From contig RQOI01000117.1 in assembly GCA_003854995.1 (NCBI GenBank), forward strand, positions 1-5,453: DNA of 5,453 nt, given 5' to 3'. A model generated the notes under the pieces. It saw nothing but the letters and a program-made list of their open reading frames with translations. It made no database searches and was not told the origin of the DNA. A program made the position numbers and the translations under genes. The DNA comes from Candidatus Zhuqueibacterota bacterium (GTDB lineage: Bacteria > Zhuqueibacterota > Zhuqueibacteria > Residuimicrobiales > Krinioviventaceae). This document shows, piece after piece, positions 1 to 5,453 of the stretch; position 1 is the stretch's first letter, and the number at the start of each line of letters is the position of its first letter.

Positions 1-2441
1 ATCAAACCGACTCGAATCTGGTTCTGTCTGTTGATCTCTTTTGGCGCGATCGTCTTTTCAATGTCCGCCACATCGCCCAGGCGAATCTTTTGATTGCTCG
101 CCTGCAACTCGATATTCTCAAGCTGGCTGATGCCGACGTCCGGCAATCGCAGGGTGATGTCCTGCAATTCACCTTCAAACTCCCATTCACCCGCTGTCCG
201 ACCTTCGAGAAAGTTCTGCAATTCGGATGCAATGGATTCGATGGAGACATTCAGGATGCCGGCGCGAACGCGGTCCAGAACGACATTCACCTCCGGACGA
301 CCCTGGTCAAAACTTGTCTCCAGATTGAACAGGTCTTCGATGGCCAGCATCTTTTCCTTGGCCTGCTCGGTCAGATTTTGGATGACATCGAGCTCCTCAC
401 CTCGGACGTAAACGACGATCGGAGCTTCATCTGTGCCGAGAGACATTTGCAGCGCGCTCTGCTGCTGAATGTATTGAAATTCGGCATCCGGTATGTATGC
501 CAGAGCCTCGTTCAGCAGACTGATGATCTGCCGCGAGCTGATGTCGCGCTTGGCTTTCAGAAGGAGAGTGATGGACGCCATGTTTTCATCGGCAAAAATA
601 TCCTTTTCCCCTGACAGACTGGTGACAGGGCCGATCGTCGTATAGGTCCTGTCAATAGACGAGCCCAGCAACTGCAGAATCGTATTCTCGATGCTCAGAA
701 CAGTCGCTTCCGTTCGACTGAGCTCGGTCCCTTCCGGCAATTTGATGTCGATCACCAGCTCGTTTCCGTCGGTTTTCGGAATGAATTCACTGCCGACAAA
801 CGGCAACAGCAGCGCTGCGATGACAATCATGCAGAGGCCAACGAGGATGGCCAGCCACGCCCGATGCAGAATTTGCCGTAAAAGTTTCGGGTACCATGGA
901 AAACGAACGGATTTTAAGTGCACACGGCGTTCATGACCTTTCATCAGCTTGCTGCTGAGCATGGGTATGACTAAAACCGCCACGGCGAGAGAGGATAAAA
1001 GCGCAAAGGCGACGGTCCAGGCTTGCTCTCTGAACAGTTCGCCGGCAGATCCATGCAGATAGACGATGGGAAGAAAAACGACGATCGTCGTGATGGTCGA
1101 TGCGGTGATGGCGCCGGCCACCTGCGCTGTGCCATCAATGGCGGCTTGTTTGAGCGACATGCCACTTTCGAGATTGCGGAAAATATTCTCCATGACCACA
1201 ATCGCATTGTCCACCAGCATGCCGGCGCCAAGGGCCAGGCCGCCAAGGGTCATGATGTTCAGGGTCAGATGATTGAAGTACATCAGATTGAACGTCGCGA
1301 CAATGGAGACTGGAATCGCAGAAGCGATGATGAAGGTGGCGCCGAGACGACGCAAGAAGACATAGAGGATGAAAACCGCCAGAATGACGCCGATGATGGC
1401 CGTCTGTTTCACCTCATCGACCGCTTTGACGATGAATTCACCCTGGTTCTGAATGACGAAAAGATCATAGCCGGGCAACGCTTTTTGCAGATTCACCAAT
1501 TCATCCGTCAAAATGTCGATCGCTTTGATGGTGTTGAATTTTGTCTCCTTATAAATGGCCAGCGCAATGCACCGCTCCTGATCGACGTGCACGATGTTCT
1601 CAGGTTCTTTATTGCGAAACTCGATGTGCGCCACATCGCGTAAAAAGACCGGAATTCGCTCGCCGGCGACGGTTTCGCCGGCCAGATTGGTCGGCTGGCT
1701 GTATGTGACGATGATATTGCCGATGTCTTCAAGTTGGTCGAATTCGGCGACGCCTTTGATGACATATTTTTGTCCCATTTCCACAATGGAACCGCCGGAG
1801 ACTTGCCGATTATAGCTGGCGATCTTGCTGGCGATGGTGGATGCCGTTAATCCATAGGCGTCCATGAGATAAGAGTCGGTGCGGACAATGACCTCTTTCT
1901 CTTCCACGCCCAGCAGCTCCACTTCAGCGATCCCCTCCAGACGCACGAGTTCATTGCGCAAATAATTTTCCGCCACGCGACGAAGCTCGTCCATATCAGT
2001 GATCTGTGGATGTTTCAACGCCAGAGTAAAGATCGGCACAGCATTGGGATCGTGTTGCGTGATGTTCATCTCGTCCAGGTTGAACGACTGACCCGCCTGC
2101 GTGAGCGACTTTTGCAGGTCGAGAAAAGCCTCATCCATGTCCGCATCCCAGCCGTATTCCACGGTCACCTGCGCCGTGCCCACCCGAGAGATCGATGACA
2201 CGCGCGACACCTTTTTTTGCCGAACAGCGACGGCTTCGATATTCCGAACAAAGAGCTGCTCAATCTCTTCCGGCGGCCGTTCGCCGGCCTTGATCTCGAC
2301 AAATATGCGCGGATTATTGAGATTGGGAAATAGATCAACGCCCAACTTGCTGAATGAAATATAACCGAGCAAAAAAACGGCTAGGATGAGCATCAGCACC
2401 GTAATGGGATAATTGACCGAGAAACTGGTTAATTTTTTCAT
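1..2441 (-). CDS. RND efflux permease, HAE1 (AcrB-like) type, N-terminal part; 3' end outside window
   Basis: Inner-membrane, proton-driven pump subunit that would expel drugs, lipids or other amphiphiles through a periplasmic adaptor and an outer-membrane channel. The frame is open from ATG at 2441 to the left edge (813 residues of about 1,030-1,050 usual). Seen in order: TM1 (about 10-29); first porter loop (30-345, with GVDLFPNL at 34-41); TM2-TM6 (about 346-363, 368-388, 396-418, 440-461, 473-496); TM7 (527-549); then the second porter loop, cut in its later part. TM4 holds the family motif GMLVDNAIVVMEN; Asp411 matches the first proton-relay Asp of AcrB (D407), but the second position is Asn412. 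The start is the only one: a TGA lies in frame just upstream with no other ATG, GTG or TTG between. No good Shine-Dalgarno is seen. It is the first gene of its unit, and no adaptor precedes it. Family assignment is firm; substrate unknown. CusA/CzcA metal pumps are less likely from the TM4 motif. Confidence 0.95.
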   Translation of the reverse strand, partial: MKKLTSFSVNYPITVLMLILAVFLLGYISFSKLGVDLFPNLNNPRIFVEIKAGERPPEEIEQLFVRNIEAVAVRQKKVSRVSSISRVGTAQVTVEYGWDADMDEAFLDLQKSLTQAGQSFNLDEMNITQHDPNAVPIFTLALKHPQITDMDELRRVAENYLRNELVRLEGIAEVELLGVEEKEVIVRTDSYLMDAYGLTASTIASKIASYNRQVSGGSIVEMGQKYVIKGVAEFDQLEDIGNIIVTYSQPTNLAGETVAGERIPVFLRDVAHIEFRNKEPENIVHVDQERCIALAIYKETKFNTIKAIDILTDELVNLQKALPGYDLFVIQNQGEFIVKAVDEVKQTAIIGVILAVFILYVFLRRLGATFIIASAIPVSIVATFNLMYFNHLTLNIMTLGGLALGAGMLVDNAIVVMENIFRNLESGMSLKQAAIDGTAQVAGAITASTITTIVVFLPIVYLHGSAGELFREQAWTVAFALLSSLAVAVLVIPMLSSKLMKGHERRVHLKSVRFPWYPKLLRQILHRAWLAILVGLCMIVIAALLLPFVGSEFIPKTDGNELVIDIKLPEGTELSRTEATVLSIENTILQLLGSSIDRTYTTIGPVTSLSGEKDIFADENMASITLLLKAKRDISSRQIISLLNEALAYIPDAEFQYIQQQSALQMSLGTDEAPIVVYVRGEELDVIQNLTEQAKEKMLAIEDLFNLETSFDQGRPEVNVVLDRVRAGILNVSIESIASELQNFLEGRTAGEWEFEGELQDITLRLPDVGISQLENIELQASNQKIRLGDVADIEKTIAPKEINRQNQIRVGL

Positions 2442-2581
2442 CGGTGATCCATGGCTTGTAAGGTAAAGCTGTCTCTGTCACTCCATTGATGTCCTGGGAG
2501 TGGCATTCAAAATGAGATCGAATCGGCTGAAATTTGTATTACGGACGTGCGAAGGGATCGATTTGTTCCGGGCGCCGAGAG

Positions 2582-2627
2582 AATCAAAACGTGAAAACAC
2601 AATAGACCAATTTTGGTTTTGATTGTG
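2582..2627. repeat. Inverted repeat with two overlapping pairings, possible operator
   Basis: AATCAAAAC at 2582-2590 pairs perfectly with GTTTTGATT at 2616-2624, with 25 bases between. A second pairing, CACAAT (2598-2603) with ATTGTG (2622-2627), uses part of the same right arm, so the two hairpins exclude each other. The site lies about 140-185 bases upstream of the permease start, where an efflux-pump repressor often binds. The binding role is an inference; AT-rich DNA produces such pairings by chance fairly often. Confidence 0.35.
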
Positions 2628-2710
2628 ATACTTTCTGTCTGCAGGATTCCTCCTGTACGATTCAGTACATTGATATTTGTCGATTAAAAGAATATGAAAG
2701 AATATCTTGA

Positions 2711-2800
2711 AATTTTTCTCTGCGTGGCTCTGCGCCCTCGGCGGTCTTGGCTTTTTGGTTGCGGCCGAAGACCGCAAAGTCCTCAGTGTTCTCGGTGGTT
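2711..2800. repeat. CTCnGnG short-period repeat element, long copy
   Basis: Heptads of the form CTCnGnG recur with a 9-10 base period: CTCTGCG at 2718 and 2728, CTCGGCG at 2737, then CTCAGTG at 2782 and CTCGGTG at 2791. The two heptad groups flank a central hairpin (2741-2775). The element is bordered on the left by AATTTTTCTC and on the right by GGTTATATTATTTAT. A shorter copy with the same kind of borders lies at 4951-4990, in the same orientation. Read on the minus strand it is a CnCnGAG array. I recall similar arrays scattered between genes in many uncultured bacteria, but cannot check that here. Confidence 0.75.
2741..2775. repeat. Hairpin inside the long repeat copy
   Basis: GCGGTCTT at 2741-2748 is perfectly complementary to AAGACCGC at 2768-2775. 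The stem extends by three more pairs (GGC 2749-2751 with GCC 2764-2766) past a single bulged G at 2767, leaving a loop of 12 bases. No T-run follows on either strand, so it does not look like an intrinsic terminator. It is better seen as the structured core of the repeat element. Confidence 0.7.
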
Positions 2801-2849
2801 ATATTATTTATCTTCAATGTTACGCCTTTGTCATCGTGGCTACCAGAAA

Positions 2850-2876
2850 CTGACCTTTTACCTCCGGGTCTATAAT
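2850..2876 (+). promoter_or_regulatory. Candidate promoter for the barrel gene
   Basis: TATAAT at 2871-2876 is a perfect -10 box, with CTGACC (2850-2855, four of six matches to TTGACA) 15 bases upstream, which is a short spacer. The overlapping TAATTTTG at 2873-2880 also fits the TAnnTTTG box of Bacteroidetes promoters, though no matching TTG box is present at the usual distance. It would leave a leader of about 170 bases before the start at 3055. This is pattern matching only. Confidence 0.3.
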
Positions 2877-2906
2877 TTTGCTGGTATTTGTTAAAATAAT
2901 ATCTAG

Positions 2907-2934
2907 ATTATAGAAAACAGCACTCCAATTTAAA
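2907..2934 (-). promoter_or_regulatory. Candidate promoter toward the RND permease
   Basis: Read on the minus strand, TATAAT occupies 2912-2907, and TTTAAA (2934-2929, four of six matches to TTGACA) lies 16 bases upstream. It overlaps the palindrome ATCTAGAT (2901-2908). Transcription from here would give a leader of more than 450 bases that includes the CTCnGnG repeat, which is long, so a nearer promoter that I cannot recognise may be the real one. Confidence 0.22.
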
Positions 2935-2948
2935 AAGCCGTTTTTCGC

Positions 2949-2984
2949 AAAAATCAGCGCGCAGGCGCAAATCTCCCGCGCTGA
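2949..2984 (-). terminator. Terminator-like stem-loop on the minus strand
   Basis: TCAGCGCG at 2954-2961 pairs perfectly with CGCGCTGA at 2977-2984 across a 15-base loop. On the minus strand the stem is followed at once by TTTTT (2953-2949), the layout of an intrinsic terminator. No minus-strand gene lies immediately upstream, so if real it would stop antisense or leaderless transcription coming out of the barrel gene. On the plus strand the same sequence would form a 5' leader hairpin about 70 bases before the start at 3055. Confidence 0.35.
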
Positions 2985-3054
2985 GGGCAATCGATGGTGA
3001 TCCGATATTTTCATGACCCATTACGCCTTGGACCTGAAGAGGGAAAAGAGACAG

Positions 3055-4617
3055 ATGAGACATAAAACACCCTGTTTTCAAAGAGAGCTGTTTCTCGCTG
3101 TTTTTTGCATCCGCATCGTCACCGCATCCGCCCAGCAGCTCATCGGCGCCTATATGACGAGTGCGCCGGAAGCGATGATGTTTTTCCTGAATCCGGGATA
3201 CCTCAATCCGGCATCCGGCAGCGACGCGCTTGGGATGTACGGCAATCCTGCCGGATTGAGCGTCCTCAAGGGGAGTTGTCTCAGTTTGGCATTTGGGACA
3301 CCGCAGGCATCATCCGGCGAGTTCTCGTATCAGACGATTGAAAAGAACAAAATTTTCACGCCCGTGCTGCTCGACGCCAGTTTTGAGCTCAAAGAAACAG
3401 GCGGTCTCGGCGCCATCGGCTTTGCACATCAGCACGGCCGTTGGTCTTGGGGTGTCTCCCTCATGCAGGCCAGAAAAGGAGGAGTTGCGCTGCAGGCGCA
3501 GGGCTCGGTTGACCTTGGCACACATTTCGAGATGCAAATCCCCATCACCAGAGAACAGTATGCTGATTTACCGGTGCAAGAGATAGCCATTACCTGGGAC
3601 GTCCGTACGCAGAACGAGCTGGAATTCCGCAGCACGCCAGTGGAGCTCTACCTGACCGCTCGCCCCGTCGTGGCGGGATGCGCCTTCCAAACAGGGCACT
3701 TTGCGTTAGGCGCCGGATTGACCTACTTTCAGCTGGGATCGAGCAATGATGCGGGCGAATTCGATTCTCAAATCAATACGCGGGCGACGATCACAGGCCG
3801 CCCCACAGGAATCGATCCCAGAACAAACGCACCCTGGAGCGGCCTCCTGCGCGCGCAGGTGGATATCAGCGATCATCCGCTCATGACAAAATACCATTTC
3901 GATCTCTCTGGAAACCGATGGGCCGTGACAATCGGCGGCATCATGCACTACAAACTGCTGTCAGTGGGCATGACGTATGCGCATGGTTTCAAAGGAACAG
4001 TGCGAGGCAGCTATTCCATCGCCACCATCTCAACCGTCGATCTGCCGGAGAAAAGATCATTGTCGGACATTGACCTGGACTTGGCGCTGCAGCCGGAAGT
4101 CTATGGCAGCGCCAACCTCGTCCTGCGCGATTTTAAAAAAGATACGGTGATCACCCACGATAGTGACAACTTTATCATCGGCGGCTACCATTCACTGTCC
4201 ATAGGTCTTCGATTTTCAATATTTGGCGTCTTTGCTGCCGCAGATATCCCGCACAAGTTTCCGGATGTCTATGCCGCGACGATCGGACTTTACACGGACT
4301 TTGCCATCCCGAAAACACCCTTGCGCTTGAATATCGGATTCATCAGCCGTTCAGATGGCGTCATGAGTGATGAGAATTGGATTGTGCCGTTCCGAGCGCT
4401 CTCCGATGTGGGCGCCGGCCTTGCGTTCAAGCTGCCAACGCAACGCTGGTTCCAGATCGGCCAGCAAGACTGCTGGCTGCGTCTTGGCGTCCGCTCATCG
4501 CTGGCTTCTTATGCCCTGAGTTTCATTGAAACCAGCGCAGAAGAAGTGAAAAACAAGCAGCTCCCCTCGCCCTTTGAGAGTATCGCATGCAGTTGCGGTT
4601 TGACAGCATCTTTTTAG
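3055..4617 (+). CDS. Secreted outer-membrane beta-barrel protein, FadL/OmpP1/PorV-like
   Basis: Predicted outer-membrane barrel of 520 residues; the FadL/OmpP1/PorV group includes channels for hydrophobic compounds and T9SS accessory barrels, but no substrate can be assigned. Residues 1-26 form a Sec signal peptide: basic start RHK, hydrophobic core LFLAVF, and ASA just before Gln27. The start at 3055 is preferred over an in-frame ATG at 3013, which would put 14 charged residues before the signal; GAGGG (3039-3043) is the nearest purine-rich box, 11 bases upstream. The mature N-terminus has DALGMYGNPAGL (57-68), matching the NPAGL segment typical of FadL-like barrels. Strands of alternating polarity rich in Gly and aromatics follow to a terminal Phe, the usual barrel end signal. 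Odd: five cysteines in the mature part (75, 209, 473, 512, 514), including a CSC near the end. It stands alone, divergent from the permease. Barrel nature is well supported; the exact family is less so. Confidence 0.8.
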   Translation: MRHKTPCFQRELFLAVFCIRIVTASAQQLIGAYMTSAPEAMMFFLNPGYLNPASGSDALGMYGNPAGLSVLKGSCLSLAFGTPQASSGEFSYQTIEKNKIFTPVLLDASFELKETGGLGAIGFAHQHGRWSWGVSLMQARKGGVALQAQGSVDLGTHFEMQIPITREQYADLPVQEIAITWDVRTQNELEFRSTPVELYLTARPVVAGCAFQTGHFALGAGLTYFQLGSSNDAGEFDSQINTRATITGRPTGIDPRTNAPWSGLLRAQVDISDHPLMTKYHFDLSGNRWAVTIGGIMHYKLLSVGMTYAHGFKGTVRGSYSIATISTVDLPEKRSLSDIDLDLALQPEVYGSANLVLRDFKKDTVITHDSDNFIIGGYHSLSIGLRFSIFGVFAAADIPHKFPDVYAATIGLYTDFAIPKTPLRLNIGFISRSDGVMSDENWIVPFRALSDVGAGLAFKLPTQRWFQIGQQDCWLRLGVRSSLASYALSFIETSAEEVKNKQLPSPFESIACSCGLTASF

Positions 4618-4679
4618 GCTGCGGCGGGCGATCGAAAGCTGTGAGCACGCACAAGGCCGATGTGCCCAAGATCCGGAAA

Positions 4680-4790
4680 TCACTTTACAAAATATATCTT
4701 GATTTTTTTATCCCGCGTGCCATCCCGCAACCGGCAAAGATATAGGCCGCTGAACGATCTCGACCAGCGCCGAGAACACAAAGTCATATG
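4680..4790 (-). pseudogene. Relic of a T9SS C-terminal sorting domain (type A-like tail)
   Basis: On the minus strand the 24 codons before the TGA at 4680-4682 read FSGLYLCRLRDG and, at the end, KIYFVK. This lines up without gaps, ending at the stop, with the tail of type A T9SS sorting domains, whose usual form is SGvYfyrL, a Gly five residues after the Tyr-x-x-Arg-Leu start, then a basic patch, hydrophobic residues and a final Lys. Upstream the same frame soon hits a TGA (4791-4793) and loses the pattern, while Gly-Arg-Asp (4757-4765), expected just ahead of the SG motif, appears in another frame. That points to a frameshifted, eroded end of a once-secreted protein whose body is gone. The match rests on my memory of the family and is short, so chance remains possible. 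Confidence 0.45.
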
Positions 4791-4890
4791 TCATTTCGAT
4801 CTATTCAATGTTAATGAAAATAAACCAATGCTAAAACTGCATCATTCGAAAAATTACTTGAAAATAACTGACACACAATGATCATCTTTT

Positions 4891-4937
4891 GCCCTTTCAA
4901 TTAGTAGATGCTTGAAGAGTGGGTATGAAAAAAGGGC
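4891..4937. repeat. Wide inverted repeat downstream of the GH20-like gene
   Basis: GCCCTTT at 4891-4897 is complementary to AAAGGGC at 4931-4937, with a 33-base loop. No T-run follows directly on either strand, so it is not a standard terminator. It lies about 95 bases past the stop of the GH20-like gene and could help protect that transcript's 3' end; this is speculation. Confidence 0.3.
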
Positions 4938-4950
4938 TGATGAGTACTCA

Positions 4951-4990
4951 ATTTTTATCTCTGTGATCTTGGCGTCCTCTGTGGTTTAAT
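4951..4990. repeat. CTCnGnG short-period repeat element, short copy
   Basis: CTCTGTG occurs at 4959-4965 and 4977-4983, with the degenerate unit CTTGGCG at 4968-4974 between them, an exact 9-base period. The left border ATTTTTATCTC and right border GGTTTAATAAATTAT resemble the borders of the long copy at 2711-2800, but the central hairpin is missing. On the minus strand it begins about 40 bases after the stop codon of the GH20-like gene. Confidence 0.7.
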
Positions 4991-5029
4991 AAATTATCGC
5001 CCAATCGATCCGTTATAGAGCCATATCAA

Positions 5030-5453
5030 CTATTGAGCGCGTTGCAGTAATTTTTCAATCGGTTCAACGACCTGCAGCTCGACCTGGCCGCGTTGCCGAC
5101 CGGCCTCTGTCAGCGCGTCCGCGCACTCGCTGGCGCGCGCCGCTGATATCTTTTCTCCAGCGGCGATCGCATCCATTAGCTCAAGGCCAACCAGAGAGAT
5201 CGTCTTTAGATCTGCCGACAGAGATTCGATCTCGCGCAGAACAGGAGAAACATTGATGATGGCGACGAGGCGCTCATGATTGTCCGCCCAGCGACGCAAA
5301 CGGGACCGTATCTGCGCAGCCATGTCGGCATCGTCGGCGCCGTTCGTCAGGAAATCATGCACCAGCCGGCGAAAATCTCGCGCCACTTTCTGATCGGCGC
5401 GCGCGGCGTCCATGACGCGCGTATAGGGCGACTGCTGGGTGAAATCGCGCGCC
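5030..5453 (-). CDS. C-terminal part of a probable GH20 beta-N-acetylhexosaminidase; 5' end outside window
   Basis: The frame is open from the right edge to TAG at 5030-5032, giving 140 residues; the ATG at 5413 is internal, since the reading continues upstream in frame with RDFTQQSPYTRV. GH20 enzymes remove terminal N-acetylglucosamine or N-acetylgalactosamine from glycans such as chitin oligomers or peptidoglycan fragments. What is seen matches my recollection of the all-helical C-terminal extension in one bacterial GH20 group: a QxSPYTRVxDAARxD segment, an RFxxLVxxFL-like helix (here DFRRLVHDFL), WADNHERL, then LREIESLSADL and a closing VVEPIEKLLQRA helix. The catalytic Asp-Glu pair lies in the barrel domain outside the window, so activity cannot be judged. 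The tail is rich in Ala, Arg and Glu. It is read toward the barrel gene and is not co-transcribed with it. A different helical-tail hydrolase is the main alternative. Confidence 0.6.
   Translation of the reverse strand, partial: ARDFTQQSPYTRVMDAARADQKVARDFRRLVHDFLTNGADDADMAAQIRSRLRRWADNHERLVAIINVSPVLREIESLSADLKTISLVGLELMDAIAAGEKISAARASECADALTEAGRQRGQVELQVVEPIEKLLQRAQ

Larger units (their letters stand above)
2442..3012. other. Divergent intergenic region between RND permease and barrel gene
   Basis: This 571-base stretch lies between two genes read in opposite directions and is richer in A and T than its flanks. I find no convincing gene: the open frames on the minus strand at 2478-2777 and 2820-3014 have low-complexity or unfamiliar translations, and the first runs through a repeat. 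The region must carry the promoters of both genes. It contains an inverted repeat near 2582-2627, a CTCnGnG repeat with a hairpin at 2711-2800, TATAAT-like boxes on both strands near 2871 and 2907, and a GC-rich stem at 2954-2984. A perfect AGGAGG on the minus strand (2649-2654) is not followed by an ATG, GTG or TTG at useful distance. Confidence 0.8.
4618..5029. other. Intergenic region between convergent genes, with relic coding and repeat
   Basis: The barrel gene ends on the left and the GH20-like gene ends on the right, so these 412 bases receive two 3' ends. No intact gene is seen; the short plus-strand frame at 4660-4881 is opposite a decayed T9SS sorting tail and has no family resemblance. 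The right half is AT-rich and contains a wide inverted repeat, the palindrome TGAGTACTCA (4941-4950) and the short CTCnGnG repeat copy. I see no clear intrinsic terminator for either gene. Confidence 0.75.

Noticed and set aside
90..614. 174-codon plus-strand open frame
   Set aside because: Shadow of the permease coding strand; no start context or recognisable domain.
1023..1643. 206-codon plus-strand open frame
   Set aside because: It is antisense to the permease's TM and porter region, which has a clear family match; the translation is charge-rich without any family resemblance.
2649..2654. Perfect AGGAGG on the minus strand
   Set aside because: No ATG, GTG or TTG follows within a useful distance, and it forms part of a small CAGGA/TCCTG hairpin, so it does not mark a gene start.
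2478..2777. 99-codon minus-strand frame upstream of the permease
   Set aside because: It starts inside the CTCnGnG repeat hairpin, is low-complexity and basic, and resembles no adaptor or regulator.
2443..3003. GGTGATCC present at both 2443-2450 and 2996-3003, near the two gene starts
   Set aside because: An 8-base direct repeat in 560 bases is weak evidence and the flanks do not match.
2820..3014. 64-codon minus-strand frame ending in a tail that looks protein-like (DPEVKGQFLVATMTKA)
   Set aside because: The tail is suggestive and, like the GH20-like gene, is followed by a CTCnGnG repeat, but I recognise no family, the start overlaps the plus-strand ATG at 3013 through the palindrome TCATGA, and the first half looks non-coding. 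A relic cannot be excluded.
3013..3054. Alternative upstream start of the barrel gene at 3013
   Set aside because: It would add 14 mostly polar and charged residues ahead of a well-formed signal peptide.
4618..4680. Possible terminator after the barrel gene (GCAC/GTGC pairing)
   Set aside because: Only a 4-bp stem with a long loop and no T-run.
4660..4881. 73-codon plus-strand frame
   Set aside because: It lies opposite the T9SS-like relic, has no ribosome site and resembles no family.

Overview
The window suggests a Gram-negative bacterium of moderate GC content, probably in or near the Bacteroidetes/FCB group (for example a KSB1- or Caldithrix-like lineage). The hints are an envelope-spanning RND efflux permease, an outer-membrane barrel of the FadL/PorV kind with an N-terminal NPAGL motif, and a decayed stretch that matches the C-terminal sorting tail of type IX secretion (T9SS) cargo. 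The lineage is an inference; no marker gene is present.

Layout. Positions 1-2441 (minus strand) hold the first 813 residues of a HAE1-type RND permease that runs off the left edge. Positions 2442-3012 are a 571-base divergent intergenic region. It has a degenerate CTCnGnG repeat built around a hairpin, an inverted repeat that could be an operator, candidate promoters on both strands and a terminator-like stem. Positions 3055-4617 (plus strand) encode a 520-residue secreted beta-barrel protein resembling FadL/OmpP1/PorV. Positions 4618-5029 are a second gene-poor region with the decayed T9SS sorting tail (minus strand), a second shorter copy of the CTCnGnG repeat and small inverted repeats. 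Positions 5030-5453 (minus strand) are the C-terminal 140 residues of a protein that most resembles the tail of family GH20 beta-N-acetylhexosaminidases; its catalytic part lies beyond the right edge.

How the genes relate. The permease and the barrel gene are transcribed divergently, and the barrel gene converges on the GH20-like gene, so the three genes lie in at least three transcription units and nothing shows that they form one pathway. The permease would export compounds across the envelope with a periplasmic adaptor and an outer-membrane channel, neither of which is in the window. I see no CRISPR array, tRNA, rRNA, transposase or obvious new multi-gene system. The most distinctive signals are the repeat pair, with one copy carrying a hairpin and one lacking it, and the relic T9SS tail.
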